Source: Nepenthes gracilis
Taxonomy: Eukaryota > Streptophyta > Magnoliopsida > Caryophyllales > Nepenthaceae
Assembly: GCA_033239525.1 (NCBI GenBank)
Contig: BSYO01000008.1
Coordinates: 14,678,830 to 14,742,829 of the forward strand
Reading direction: 5' to 3'
Length of the DNA: 64,000 nucleotides
The notes under the pieces are model-generated. The model was given only the letters and a program-made list of their open reading frames with translations, was not told the origin of the DNA and searched no databases. Positions 36,067 through 47,949 of this stretch are shown one piece after another (positions within the stretch are counted from its first letter, which is position 1; each line of letters starts with the position of its first letter). A program made the position numbers and the translations under genes.

Positions 36067-37214
36067 AGTGATTTCAAAAAGTTAGAATTATTTATGTTTT
36101 TTGGAATTGATAGAGGCCTTGAACAAGATGATTTAATTGAATTGTACAAATTTTGATATCTAAAACAATAAGTGAATGATATGCTATTTGAAAAAAAAAA
36201 ATATTACATCTTTCGATAATAACATGATGATCCCAATAAGTGAATGATATCTGAAAAAATTATTATGATTTGAGTATATTTTTTATAATACATTATAGAT
36301 TAAGAGTTAAAAAAAGAAATCTGAAACCTTTGCAAGGATGTTATGATAATTCGTAGCTTTGAATTTGAAATTCTTATCATTATCCTTTCAACATATTTTA
36401 ATATAAATTGTATATCTAAGTATAAAAAATTTATATGTCTTATTGAGTAATTGACTCACTTTTAATTTTATTTTCTTTATTGATACTCTTCAAATTAGTA
36501 TATTCAAGACACACTTTCAGGTTAAGAATGTTTGTGAAAAGACTATTCAAGAAAATTTGAATTAGAAATCGGGATGATTAGATGCTATACTATGCCCTAG
36601 GACATTAATATAGGAAGTATAATTTTTTTAGATAATGGTTTTATGTTATATAAAAGTTGCGACTTACTTGTTAGCCATATATATCGGATTTTGATTAGCT
36701 TTTAGTAGTTTTAAATTTGCTTATGATTTTTAATACTCTGATATCAATAAGATACTTATTTTTACGAACATTTCATGATCAGATTATTGATGAAAATTAC
36801 AACTATTTGATGTTGTGGCATTTCGATTCTTATGATGTGATTCATTACTCTAATTTGGATCATTTGTCATCATATGAAAGTAGGATTAAATCCGATGTCG
36901 AAACTTTGGGATTTAGGAAATAAATTAGTATAATAATTTGATCGAAGTAATATGAATTAAGTAAAGATTCAGGATCAGGGACGTAACAATACAGGTAGAA
37001 CAAACTTGGCAACAAGAAAAATATCCCAACAATCAAATTAATTATGGATGTTAATTGAAAAATTGTTAAAGTGATTAAATATTATTTTAAAATATTTTAT
37101 TTAACTACTAACAAACTTATAGACATATATTACACTACTCCAAATCTATTATTAAACCAAATATTATTTTCTACTGACAACTTTCACTTTATTGAGAGAA
37201 TTTTGGTATCTAGT
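36067..37214. other. AT-rich intergenic stretch, nothing recognised
   Basis: Short frames only. The phrase ccaataagtgaatgatat occurs in variant form more than once (36,165 and 36,233), suggesting a small degenerate local duplication. Confidence 0.4.
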
Positions 37215-39010
37215 ACATAATATCAGTATTACAAATCCAAACCAAAATAAATATAAATAATTATAATTCATAAAAATTAAATTTTAAAACAATATAACAA
37301 TTATCGACAAATCTAAAATCTGGACGTAACATGACAAACAAATCATAGGATCTAATATGACAATTATAAAAATAATAATCCACACAAAATAGTATCAGAT
37401 AATTATTCAGACAATAATAAATACGAACTGATCTATAAATATCATAAGGGAGGGGACAAGCCAATCATAACAATCAAAACTCAAAATACGTAGCCAAACT
37501 GTTCTCAATACATAATCATGGGTTTACACTCGATCAATCCTAATATCCAGAATAGATCTGATATAAATTCAAACCAAAATGAAGATAAAACTCACCAAAA
37601 TGGATGAATGGTAATTAGATCACATTTAAACTTCTACAATGTATCTAAACCCACTAATTTGAAGGAATAAGAAGTAAAACGTAAGTTTAAAATTTAGTAA
37701 GTATCAATTTCATATATAGTAAATAATAGAGTCTGAAATTAGAGGGATGTTTCATAAATACAATCAAAACGCGTATAAAGCACAAAGTCAAAAATTCTAT
37801 ATTGAAAGTTTGAAGGTAGCCTCGCACTCAAATTATAATCCATATTAAAATATAGTTCCATCTAGATGTATACTGAATAAAAGTGATTCAAAATAAAATC
37901 AGATAATCTAAATCATGTCATAATCCATATAGAAACATAGACTAAACGAAACGGAGTTCGAATCAAAATCACTTATGAATAAAACAGAATTAGGAACAAA
38001 ATCATATAAATTAAAATATGTTCCAAAATAAACCACATATCAGATGTACGAGACTAACCAATTATTATCTGTGGCAAACCTGTAAATTTCAAATCAAAAT
38101 CTAAATACAAATTAATATAGAAATACAAAATATATATGAAATCAGAGAACCAAAGACCAAAAGACTAATTTGATGAAAGATTATATATAATCCTGATAAC
38201 ATTAACATAGATTAACCATTATTTAAACCCATAGGTAGCGCATACACAAACAGAGCATTTTCTTGCCAGCGGAAAAGGAATTCACCAAATATTTCCATCA
38301 TAAATAGAGCTCTCTTCATCAGGAGAGGAATTGATAACAGATAATAAAAGTAGAAACCTCGATCCCTAAACAATAATACATGTTTACTAATATACAGCCC
38401 ATGTAGAGTTCATACTATTTTCATATAAATATATTTAAATAAAAATATATAGTTTTAAATATTTATTTATTTTTCTATAAAATAATAAAACCCTTAAATA
38501 CTTGTAAATCTAAATAAAATTTCCAAACAACATGCATGTACAAAGAAAACAAATGGGTTAAATAAAAGTAGTATGCATAAATATTAAACCTCCCAAATAT
38601 TGACAAATTTTATTAGATATTGAAACATATTAATAATATGGTTTAAAGATATTTACTTTAACCTCCTACCAAGCAAATTTAATAAAAAGAAGCACCAAGT
38701 CTACCTTTTTCTTCTTTCTCTTCCCTCTCTCTCCTCCCTTTCTTCTCCCGCATGAGATGGCTGCATAGTAAGTGGTGCGCGATTTATATATGTAGATTGG
38801 TGCTCAAGTGTCAGCTTAAAAGCGCTAGCTTCACGGCAAATGATGCTCGAGCAAGCCCTTGGGTGCTAGCCCATGCAAAACGGCACCCAGCCACCAAGTA
38901 GTTACTTTAAAATTTTTAAAATTTTATAATATATAATTAATTTTAATATATTCAACATTTTCAAAATAAGCAAAATAAATCAAATGAAAGTCGACTATTA
39001 TAATTAGAGA
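37215..39010 (-). repeat. probable diverged LTR related to the 10.3-kb element
   Basis: The right end (38,890-39,000) reads on the - strand as an AT-rich run with the phrase attaattatatattataaa, followed by a GC-richer block (38,770-38,890) and a T/C-rich tract (38,705-38,750). That is the order seen in the LTRs at 23,964-27,359 and 49,893-50,892. The left end (37,215-37,280) has an aatccaaaccaaaataaat phrase resembling the acaaaccacaataattta end of those LTRs. It lacks a clear TG...CA border, a target duplication and the (TTA)n tract. Confidence 0.35.
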
Positions 39011-39068
39011 TGAAGGTAAATATAAAATTTAAAAGAATAATTTTAAGTAAATATTAACATTATTAAAA

Positions 39069-39288
39069 ATAATATATTTACTAATGTGATATTTAAACAT
39101 ATTTTTTAAAAAAAAATTGAAATACTAGAAAATTTTTCAAATGCCATCCTATATGACCATAATCATGCATCCTAGAAAATAATATATTTACTAATGTGAT
39201 ATTTAACCATATTTTTTTAAAAAAAAATTGAAATACTAGAAAATTTTTCAAATGCCATCCTATATGACCATAATCATGCATCTTGGCA
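39069..39288. repeat. 110-bp tandem duplication
   Basis: Two adjacent copies (anchor aatatatttactaatgtgat at 39,071 and 39,181) differ at only a few positions. Translation of the - strand gives the same peptide twice, which only mirrors the duplication and is not a gene. Confidence 0.97.
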
Positions 39289-40072
39289 CATGAATTTACA
39301 TGCAGAGTATATTTGTCTTGATAAATTCTATATTAATATGGAATAGTCAACAATATAGAAGAAATAAAAGTCCTGTATTTATTATTATAATATTTGAGAT
39401 ATTTTAGATTAATTACTTTTTAAAAAATAAATTATGTGATAGATATTGGATAAATTATTTTAGAATAAATTAAATTTAAATATGTAGATATAAAATAAAA
39501 TAAAATAAATACTTAATTAGATAAATAATTATATTAGCCTTATTAAACCTAAAAATTTAATTTTTAGACTTAAAATTTTAGACTTAACTATTTTTTAGCA
39601 TATAAATATTCATACAAATATTAATAAAATAATAATAAATATATTAATAAATAAGATAGTAAATATACTACTATTAATAAATAATTAGATAAATAAATAA
39701 AATTTATTATTATTGTTATTGTTATCATATTTGTTATGAGGAGAAAGAGAAGGCTCCAAAACACTCTCGATCGCCTTCTCTCCATATTATTCTCCCGATT
39801 TCTCCTTTTCTTCCTTGGCTGCCCTAATCACCTCCGTCCTCCCTTCTCACAGCCAAATTTCACTCTACCTGCCAATTAGCTACCTAACGGATGCTTCATT
39901 TAACCTAATCTCCATATATTCATGCCTTTCACTAGTATTCTTTAAGAAATGAGAAAAAGAAAAGAGAGATTGAAGAAGAAGGAAAGGCACCGAAGTTTTC
40001 GCTGCTGCAATCGATACTACGACTGTTGCCAGAGATGGTGGTGGCAGTGAGTATTGGGCTTAGTCACTCACT
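39289..40072. other. AT-rich stretch followed by a C/T-rich block, no gene seen
   Basis: 39,300-39,720 is very AT-rich with ataaat words. 39,740-39,880 is pyrimidine-rich and may be an LTR leader or the 5' UTR of a vanished gene. No coding similarity was seen. Confidence 0.4.
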
Positions 40073-41264
40073 CGTGAGTAGCTCAATGAACGGACGTGTC
40101 ATTAGAAGATCGTACAGGGTTTATGCGAATTTCAGAGTGTTGTAAGTTGGCTGCAACAAATGACCAAAGAGACAGATTTGTCAGAGTAGGCAAATATCAG
40201 AGAAACCGATTTGTCAGAGTGGAAAAATATCGAAGTGACTACTTGCAGGAGTGGACAAATCTCAGAGCGGGCAAAATTTGGAGCATACGCAACAAATGAA
40301 CAGAAGAGCAGCAATAATGCTGCTCTTGGGTTGACCGGCCGGAAAGTAGGAGGTCAATTGGCCAAGCAGCAAGGAGGACAGCCTACCAGATAGTAGGACG
40401 GCCAGTCAAGTGGCCGAGCAGTAAGAAGTTGGCTAGGTAGATTGATCGCCTGAGAGAAGAAGCCAGCCAGGGAGGCCGGCTGGCTAAGCTGAGATGAGGC
40501 CGACCAAGAGCGCTAATATAAAAGGGCGACCAGGCAATACTAGTTTATATAAGTCAATTCAGCGGAGCTGGCAAATGACTTTGCAGAGAAAGCACCAAAC
40601 TTTGAGAAGTAGGTGGTAGGCTTTTTAGCAGACAGTTGATTTTTAGAGTTAGTAAGCTGGCTTTACAGAGTATGTACTGTTTGAAAAAACACAAAAACTG
40701 GTAAAGGTTCAAAAAATAACAAAGTTGATGTGACAAATCTACAAAATCAGAGCATGTGAGTAGATGTAATTTGGAGTCGACGTTATTATAAAGTGCACCA
40801 AGCGCTTCAGAAGAAGGTGCGGCAGTAGCAGCGGTGGAATGTGGAACGGAGGGTGGAACGAAACAAAGTACAGAAAGAAACTCTCATCGTTCCCTATCTG
40901 CCACCACACTTGTAAAATCAGAGAGAGTAGAGAGCTCCACTAGTGAGAGGAATGAAAGAAAAATAGAGAGAAAAAGCGGAAATCAAAGTTTTCTTACTCT
41001 GGAGATTGTTTTCTTATTATATCTTGGGTGAGTTGTTGGTATTCTTTCTTGAGAGTTATTTGTAATTGATTTTACATAGTGAATTTATTTTTAAAATTTG
41101 TCCCATGATTTTTTTCTTGATTGAGAAGGATTTTTCACGTTAAAAATCATTGTATATTCTTATGTTCATTGTGCTCACATTTTTGGTGGCCCACGGCCAA
41201 CGGGAGGGTTTGAATTTTTTGCTACAACCTGGTTGTGTGCGAATCCCGCTATCGAACCCCAACA
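40073..41264 (+). repeat. 5' LTR of the Copia element
   Basis: About 1.19 kb. It contains a TATA-like aatataaaagg near 40,515 and a G/C-rich block with repeated ccggctggctaag-type words (40,450-40,500) also present at 43,140-43,200. It ends ...ccccaaca at 41,264, next to the primer binding site. Confidence 0.85.
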
Positions 41265-41266
41265 AG

Positions 41267-41279
41267 TACTATTAGAGCC
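41267..41279 (+). promoter_or_regulatory. primer binding site, initiator-Met tRNA type
   Basis: The 13-mer tactattagagcc matches 10 of 13 positions of the tggtatcagagcc site used by most plant Copia elements and stands two bases after the 5' LTR end, as expected. Confidence 0.75.
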
Positions 41280-41300
41280 AAGTTATAAACCTTCGATTTA

Positions 41301-42120
41301 ATGGCGTCATCATTGAGGAGTTTGTCATTTAGTATGGAGCAATTTGATAGATAAAATAATTTTATCCTTTAGTAAGAAATGGTGAGAAATATTTTGACCG
41401 AAAAGAATGGTAAAAGCATTTCGGAGGAAGAAAGAGAAGCAGGAGAACATGAAAAAAAGAGTGGTAAGATAAAAGGGATCTTACTAATTGCACGATCAAA
41501 TTGTATCTTGCGAATAATACTCTTTAGGAGGTCATTGGCTTATCGGACCCAGTGGAGGTTTGGGAGAAGTTTAAAAGCCGATATAAGTCAAAGTCCTTGA
41601 CAACGATATTGCACGCCAAGAAGCAATCCTATGACTTGCGTCTGTCAGAAAAGAAAAGTTTTGAGAAGCACTTAGATGAGTTTAATTAGATTTTAACGCA
41701 AATGTCGACCCTTAATGAGAAAATTAAGGAGTAAGGCAAAGCGTTGGTATTGCTGGCGTCCTTACTGGTCTCGTACGATCATATTATCACGACACTACTG
41801 TTCGGTAAACACACGCTCAATTTGAATCAGGTTATCACTTCTTTGCTTATAAATGAGTCAAAGGAGAGGGGAAGCGGTGAGGCCTTAGGTAAACCGAGTC
41901 TACTTGTGACGACCAGCCATCGAGGGATGTGGGAGATCGAGAGACCGAGGTAGCAAATCGGAGATAAGCAATGACCGGTCCAAGCTTCTAGGAAAGACGT
42001 GTTTCCATTGTAGTAAGAAGGGTCATATGAGGCGGGACTACCCATAGAGGAAGTAGGAGAAGGAGGGCAGAGGCGAGTGTCAGGAAAGACGGGATCATGA
42101 TGATGATGTTCGAGCAACTA
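41301..42120 (+). pseudogene. Copia gag, broken
   Basis: An ATG at 41,301 opens a short MASSLRSLSFSMEQFD frame, then stops and frameshifts follow. Recognisable blocks include a UBN2-type segment (around 41,560-41,900: VEVWEKFKSRYKSKSL, LLASLLVSYDHIITTLL) and a zinc knuckle at 42,000-42,044 (CFHCSKKGHMRRDY). The knuckle has the C-x2-C-x4-H spacing, but the final Cys is Tyr (tac). At least four in-frame stops are present. Gag would form the virus-like particle and bind the element RNA; this copy cannot make an intact protein. Confidence 0.85.
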
Positions 42121-42185
42121 TCGCTCTCTGCGGAGACCTTTAGGTTGTCCACGCAGGGGAAGCACAGAACCTACCGAGGCAGGAG

Positions 42186-42540
42186 ATGAGTTGGGTGATG
42201 GACAGTGGTGCCTCACACCATGTGACACCGAGAAAGTCCCACTTCATGAGCTATACACCCGCAGATCACGGGGTATTAAAGATGGATAATGGTGGCTTGT
42301 CAAGGGTTGTTGGTATCGGGGATGTTTGCTTGTGAATAGGCAATGGAAAGAAGCTCATGTTGAAGGGCGTGCAGCATGTCCCGGATTTAATATTAAATGT
42401 GATTTAAACTGGAAAACTTGATGAAGAAGGCTTCTAGACAACATTTGAAAACAGCAGGTGGAAACTCACTAAAAGCACCTCAATTATGGCAAGGGAAAGT
42501 AAGAGATCGGGTTAGTACTTGATGAAGGCCTAGGTTGCCA
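42186..42540 (+). pseudogene. Copia aspartic protease, broken
   Basis: The frame at 42,186 gives MSWVMDSGASHHVTPRKSHF, with the catalytic D-S-G at 42,201-42,209. It runs on through VVGIGDVCL, GVQHVPDL and TGKLDEEGF, the usual order for plant Copia (WxxDSGAS...H-P-L). In-frame stops occur after DVCL and elsewhere. After about 42,540 the polyprotein similarity fades, and the expected GAG-pre-integrase, integrase and RT are absent. Confidence 0.85.
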
Positions 42541-42830
42541 AGGTTGATACCATGATGACCAACGGGGGCATTGGTTACGGGGTTAGGAGGAGGTGGCCAA
42601 AGTAAAGTACAAGGGAGAATGATTCGATCGTGGAGAAGAAGCTGAAGGAGAGTGGGACTCCTCTAAGTTCAGTAAAGTGGAAGAAGGTATCATTTAGGCT
42701 TATGAAGGTCGACATCTAGATCCCAATTGAGGAAAAGTTGTCGAATGGCAGACGATGACGGTTGCTGGTTAAAGGAGAATGTTCCCCCACAAGGTCGTGA
42801 CGGAAAGTTCATTGTGTTTGATCACTCTTT
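42541..42830 (+). other. 3' internal remnant of the Copia element
   Basis: A frame with ENDSIVEKKLKESGTPLSS and a Lys-rich stretch lies here. It may be what remains of the 3' end of pol, or the leader before the 3' LTR. The deletion joint must lie between about 42,540 and 42,720. Confidence 0.45.
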
Positions 42831-43983
42831 TGTCGGTAGCTCAACAAACAGATGCTTCATCGGAAGATCGCACAGGATTTGTATGAATTTTGAAATGCTA
42901 CAAACTAGCTACAACAAATGACTAAAGAGATCGATTTTCCAGAGTGGGCAAATGTCGGAGAGATCATTTGCCGAAGTGGGCAAATGTCGGAGTTGGCAAA
43001 ATTCGGAGCACGCGCGACAAATGAATAGAAGAGCAGCAAGAATGCTACTCTTGGGTCATCTGTCGGGCAATAAGGAGGATGGCTCGCCGGACAGCAAGAC
43101 GGCAAATCGTATAGCAGGACAGCCAATCGAGCAGTAAGAAGCCGGCTAAGGAAGCTGACTAACTAAGAGAAGAAGTCGGCCAGAGAGGCCGACCAACTAA
43201 GCTGACGTGAGGCCTACCAATGGCGCTAATACAAAAGGACGACCAAGCAATACCAGTTCAGATGAGTCAATCTGGCAAAACTGGTAGATGACTTTGCAAA
43301 GTGGACACTAGGTTTTGAGGAGTAGGTGGCAGGCTTTTCAAAGTAGGTAGTTGACTTTCAGAATTGGTAAGTTGACTTTGCAGAGTTTGTGACGTTTGGA
43401 AAAGCGCAAGAACTGGTGAAGGCGCAGAAAATAACAGAGCTGATCTAACAAATTATCTGCAAAATCAGGTCAGATGAGCAAAAGGGATTTGGAGCCAACA
43501 TCATTATAAAGCACACTAAGTGCTTCAAAAAAATATGGCAATAGCAGCGGTGGAACGTGAAACGGAAAGTGGAAAAGAGGAAAGTGCCAAAGGGAGCTCT
43601 CATTGTTCGCCGTTTACCACCACACTTGTAAAATCAAAGAGAGTAGAGAGTACTACCAGTGAAAGGAATGAGGCAAAAAAAAACATAGAGAAAAAGAGGG
43701 AATGAGAGTCTTCTTATTTTGAAGATTGTTTTTCTTATTCTTTCTCAAGTGGATTGTTGATATTCTGTTTTAGGGGTTGTTTATAACTGATTTTATATAG
43801 TGAATTTATTTTCGGAGTTTATTTCATGGTTTTTTCCTGATTGAGAAATGTCTTTTCCATTAAAAATCGTTGTGTATTCTCATATTCCTTGTACTTACAT
43901 TCTTGATAGTTGACGGCCGATAAGAGGGTTTGAGTTTTTCACTATGACCGAATTGTGTATAAATCCTGGTGTCAAACTATTGA
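42831..43983 (+). repeat. 3' LTR of the Copia element
   Basis: Homologous throughout to 40,073-41,264, with the better preserved start TGTCGGTAGC. The end, near ...caaactattga, has decayed and is uncertain by a few bases. Confidence 0.83.
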
Positions 43984-45209
43984 TGGACAATTCTGTGAGC
44001 CGCCATTGTCGTTGCCATGTTGTTGAGGTGATGCTTCATTTTGTACCGAAGATTCAATTAGGCAATTAAAATTCATGGCCTTCTATTTCTAACAAGAAAA
44101 TCCCTTCCTTCTTCTTTATTGATGCTAATTTGCAAGTTAATTGTGAAAATAGGGTTTTATTATTTTGTAAAAGTGAAGAATTGGGGAAACTGAGCTTGGG
44201 CTCTGTTGTGAATTTTTTTCCAAGAAATTACCATGATTTAGGGCTTGAAAAATTGGGGATTTATTAATGAATTGATTAATGGATCTGCATAAAGCCATTG
44301 TTGATAGTATGTAGGTGTTTATTGACTCCAGTATAAACTAAGATACTAAGATATATATATTTTTTTATAAATAAGTAAATTAAATTAAAATAAAATAAAA
44401 ATATATAAAATATGTGCTCTATCTCCAAGTATTTTTCTGATTTGAAGATAAAAAGATATGGAAGTTATTATATATAAATTTTTCGCATATGTAAACCTAC
44501 TAACTGTTGCAGTGTGTTGGGGTATGTGTACGCACATACCTATAGATATAGGGGCGTATATATCTGCACAGCAACCATTGTGTGACGTATATGTATAACT
44601 ATATTACTGAAAGGAATGTGTATGCTTGTATGGGTATGAATTGTGCATGCTACAGGTGGGGATAATATATAATTACTATAAATTATTTGAAAGAGGGCCG
44701 TTGCGCTCTTTTAGACGCAATTCCCCATTTTAGCTGTTGCTCCCTCCGCCATCTCTGATGCTCTTTCTCTCTGTTTTTTGTCTTCGCAACCCTATCTCTT
44801 TCTTCGACAGAGACCTACACGACTTTGTTCTCAATCTTCCTCTCCCTCCCTCAGACAAAATTCCCTCAATCTTCCTCTCTCTCCCTCAGACACAATTCCC
44901 TCAATCTTTGCTGAGAATCTCGAATGAAGATCAGGTTAATTTAAAACAATGCAATTAAATGGTTGAATTCATACCCTTTAAAGCCATTTTTCAAACTAAC
45001 CCTGGAGAGTTATGGAATTTAAGCACGCTCATAATGATGATATAAGCATATAAATATAATACGTAGAAAAAGGGAAATTGTTCAATACTTCCCTATCCAA
45101 AAAAGGGGGAAGGAAAGCAGTGCTTTTATCTTATATGACCTTTTTATTAATTCTCTGACGTGTTTTCTGTGTTGGTATTTTTAATTTTTTTAGTTTTATT
45201 TTATTGCAG
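43984..45209 (+). other. upstream flank of the MYB exon, presumably intron
   Basis: This interval ends in a good plant acceptor (T-rich tract, then ttgcag at 45,204-45,209), so it should be the intron before the MYB exon. The exon encoding R1-side R2 helices was not found in it or elsewhere upstream in the window. A T/C-rich run (44,740-44,920) repeats cctcagacaaaattccctca twice about 40 bp apart. Confidence 0.5.
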
Positions 45210-45700
45210 GGAAAAGTTGCAGATTAGGATGGTTCAATCAGCTGGATCCAAGGATAAACAGGAGGGCGTTCACGGAGGAAGAAGAAGAAAGGCTATTAGC
45301 TGCACATATAGGCTACGGTAACAGATGGGCCATGATTGCAAGGCTATTTCCTGGTAGGACTGACAACGCAGTCAAGAACTATTGAAACGTGATCATGGCC
45401 AGGAAGCACAGAGAACAATCCTGCCTTAATTACAGTAAAAGACAGCCCTCCTCCTCTTCTTTCTCTTCTCCTCATCAACCTCAGCCTCTCCCTTCTTTAA
45501 TAACCAGTTGTCATAACAATAACGCAACAGGCAGCGATTTTGGCACAACCAGCAGTACGCATGATGAACATGCAACAGGTTGCACTGATCTGTCTCTTTC
45601 TATTTCTACTATCAAGTGGTGGGATGATGCATCAATTCAAGCTCCGCAGCACCAATCGTCTGCTTCCCCGGAAGGTCTGATGACCTTTCGATCTATTTAA
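45210..45700 (+). pseudogene. R2R3-MYB exon with a premature stop (subgroup 21-like, MYB52/54/56/105/117 group)
   Basis: After the acceptor AG (45,208-45,209) the exon begins in the usual phase of the R2R3-MYB intron and reads (G)KSCRLRWFNQLDPRINRR, the end of R2, then FTEEEEERLLAAH...NRWAMIARLFPGRTDNAVKN, most of R3. These blocks, especially WFNQLDPRINRR and RLFPGRTDNAVKN, are typical of subgroup 21. The next residues should be H-W-H-V-I-M-A-R-K: here His is Tyr (tat) and the invariant third R3 tryptophan is TGA (45,383-45,385). The frame then continues NVIMARKHREQS and on for about 100 Ser-rich codons to TAA at 45,698-45,700. The known family binds DNA and regulates cell-wall and boundary programmes. 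With the stop, helix 3 of R3 is cut and the first exon is missing, so I call it a pseudogene; a sequencing error cannot be excluded for a single base. Confidence 0.85.
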
Positions 45701-47949
45701 CAACAAAAACGACAAAGTCTAAAGTCATTTTAAGTGTTTGATCTGATTTAATTTTGAATTTACTTGTCAAATTGATAAGGGATTGTGATGGGCTTGGAAC
45801 AATATGGGCATTCCTGTTCAAGTTCAGAAGTACTATCAGTTACTAACAATGGACAGAATGAAGATGAAAATGGGAAACCGACTCTGCAATTCTGCGATTT
45901 CCTTGGCATAGGAGACAGTTAGAGTTACTGTCAAAATGGGTACGTTTTTCAAATTGTCTCTCAAATATTTCCCTCCAACCGTCACAGTTATGTGGTCATC
46001 TTTTAAAAAACTAATCAAATTTTCAAAAAAATTGTGGATGCCTTCTAAATTTGATTCGCCAATCAGATATGATTGGAAGTTTAATTCAGACAAAATAGTA
46101 GAATTTGTTTGAATTTTGATTCAAGTACCTAAGAAATATAATAGGCAAAATTCAAATTTTTCTTGAAATAGTATATTACCTCAGTTCTCATAAAAGCTTT
46201 TATATGTAAGTTTACGTACATATTCATATCAATTTTGTATATTTGATTGTATATTTCTCGTGGATTTGAGTTATCTCCTTTTCAATATTTATGAAAAGTT
46301 GGATAAGGCAGAATTATATTATAATGTGGAATTCAAACTCAATATTTAGTTGTCTGTTTTTATTGTACTTTGTTTGTTGTGACTCTCTGTGTTGGCTTGT
46401 AGAAAATAAGCATTTTAGGGGTCTATTTGTTGATTCAAGGAAAACACAATACACCAAAGATATGTGGGAATTAGGTGTGAAGCAGCAGAATGGTTAATTG
46501 CTTCTGATTTTGCATGTGGCTGTCAAAAGGATAAAGAAATGATCAATTGTAAGGGTAAATAGTTAATATCTGCTACTTTTTACTGCTTTTGACATAATGG
46601 TATATTAATTCTAGCTTTTCACCACCGTTGTCAATTTATATTACAGAGTAGGCAGTTGAGGTCATGTAATAAGAGATAGTATTGCAGTAGACTAGCATGA
46701 TTGGCTGAAGTAAGGGGGATAAGCATGACACAAATTGGGTCCAAGATAAGCATGGGCTATGCTCCCATATTTACACCTTTTATCTTTGCCTCTAAATGGT
46801 TTTCATTTTTTGAATGGCTTTTTAGTTTCTTGATTCATTTTGATTTTAAATCACGGTTTTTGAAGTATATATTGGGGCTTTAAGTATTTTATGAATTTTT
46901 GAATTGATTATTTTTTAACTACTACAATGAGATTTTCACCAAGTCAAGTATTTATTTGAGCTTGTTAACTTGTTTTACATTGTAGAAGTTAGTATTTGAG
47001 TTTGTGGATGCTTTTGAATCAATTTTAATATGTAAAAAATCTTTTTTGTTTTAAAATTTAGGAAGATACTTATAGTGTGGCTTTTAAATTTAAATTCAAT
47101 AACAAATTTTCACTTGTGTTTAATGCTTTCAAATTTTAAAATTGTATTTATTTGAATTGAACTTTTTTTTTTTAAGAAAAAAATATTTTTAAAGAGTCTT
47201 GGTATTCTATTAATTAAAGTAGACAAAAAGAAGTAAAATATGGCAAGAAGCAACAATAAAAATAAAGAAACCTCTGCTCAATTTCTATTTTTAATAACAG
47301 ATATATTTTTCTCGTTGAACCAATTGATTTAACTCTCATTTTTTATAGTAGTAATTTTTTTAAGGATGGATTATCCATATTGTATTCATTTATTCCTTTT
47401 ATTTGCACTGTAATTCATGGGGGATGGTGAGATTTTGGTTGAGGATAGAATTAACCTTTTTTTTTTACTAGACATATCCATATCAAGGGTGTTATTCTAT
47501 TTGGGTTGTGGGTGAGAATCTATTGAATACTCTTTTTTTTTTTCCCTCCAAAAAAAAGTGAAGAATTAGAAAATTTTAAGTTTTTATAAAATTAATAAGT
47601 TACTTATAAAGTATGATTGAAATATTAGTAGTAAAATATAAAAATTATATGAATAATTGGATTTAAGTATCAACTTTATTTAAATTTTATATTTTGTGAT
47701 ATCTTGTAATTTCATTTTAAAAGGGATAGCCTAATTGTGCGCATACATCTTGTTTTTATCTATTATGTGTGAGTGTGCATAAATTTTGATATTGAGATAG
47801 TAGAGACTTGATACCGAGTGAGGATTTGAGCCTTTTTTTCATTTGAGAGGTTTTTTATTTTTGCTCTAATAAATATTATTTCATTTCAATGTTAATTTTT
47901 AAATGACTATATTATATTTGCATTGAATTTATAATTCTTGAAGAGTTGA
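45701..47949. other. AT-rich intergenic stretch, nothing recognised
   Basis: The 2.2 kb are T-rich on the + strand with short frames only. The small frames at 45,836-46,093 (-) and 46,291-46,497 (+) show no family likeness. Confidence 0.45.

Larger units (their letters stand above)
40073..43983 (+). mobile_element. deleted Ty1/Copia retrotransposon (LTR-gag-PR-LTR)
   Basis: Two direct repeats (40,073-41,264 and 42,831-43,983) flank only 1.57 kb. The 3' copy starts TGTCGGTAGCTC, and the homologous 5' start has decayed. Immediately after the 5' LTR lies a degenerate initiator-Met tRNA binding site (tactattagagcc, 41,267-41,279, against the usual tggtatcagagcc). Broken gag and protease frames of Copia type follow, then the sequence passes to the 3' LTR without any integrase, RT or RNase H. 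The element therefore lost most of pol by deletion and could only have moved with help. The LTRs show many differences, so it is not recent. No clean target duplication was found. Confidence 0.88.

Noticed and set aside
39093..39281. Peptide with an apparent internal repeat
   Set aside because: It only reflects the 110-bp DNA duplication and sits in AT-rich non-coding DNA.
45389..45700. A separate 103-codon gene starting with GTG after the MYB stop
   Set aside because: It is the direct in-frame continuation of the MYB exon and encodes the usual VIMARKxREQS tail.
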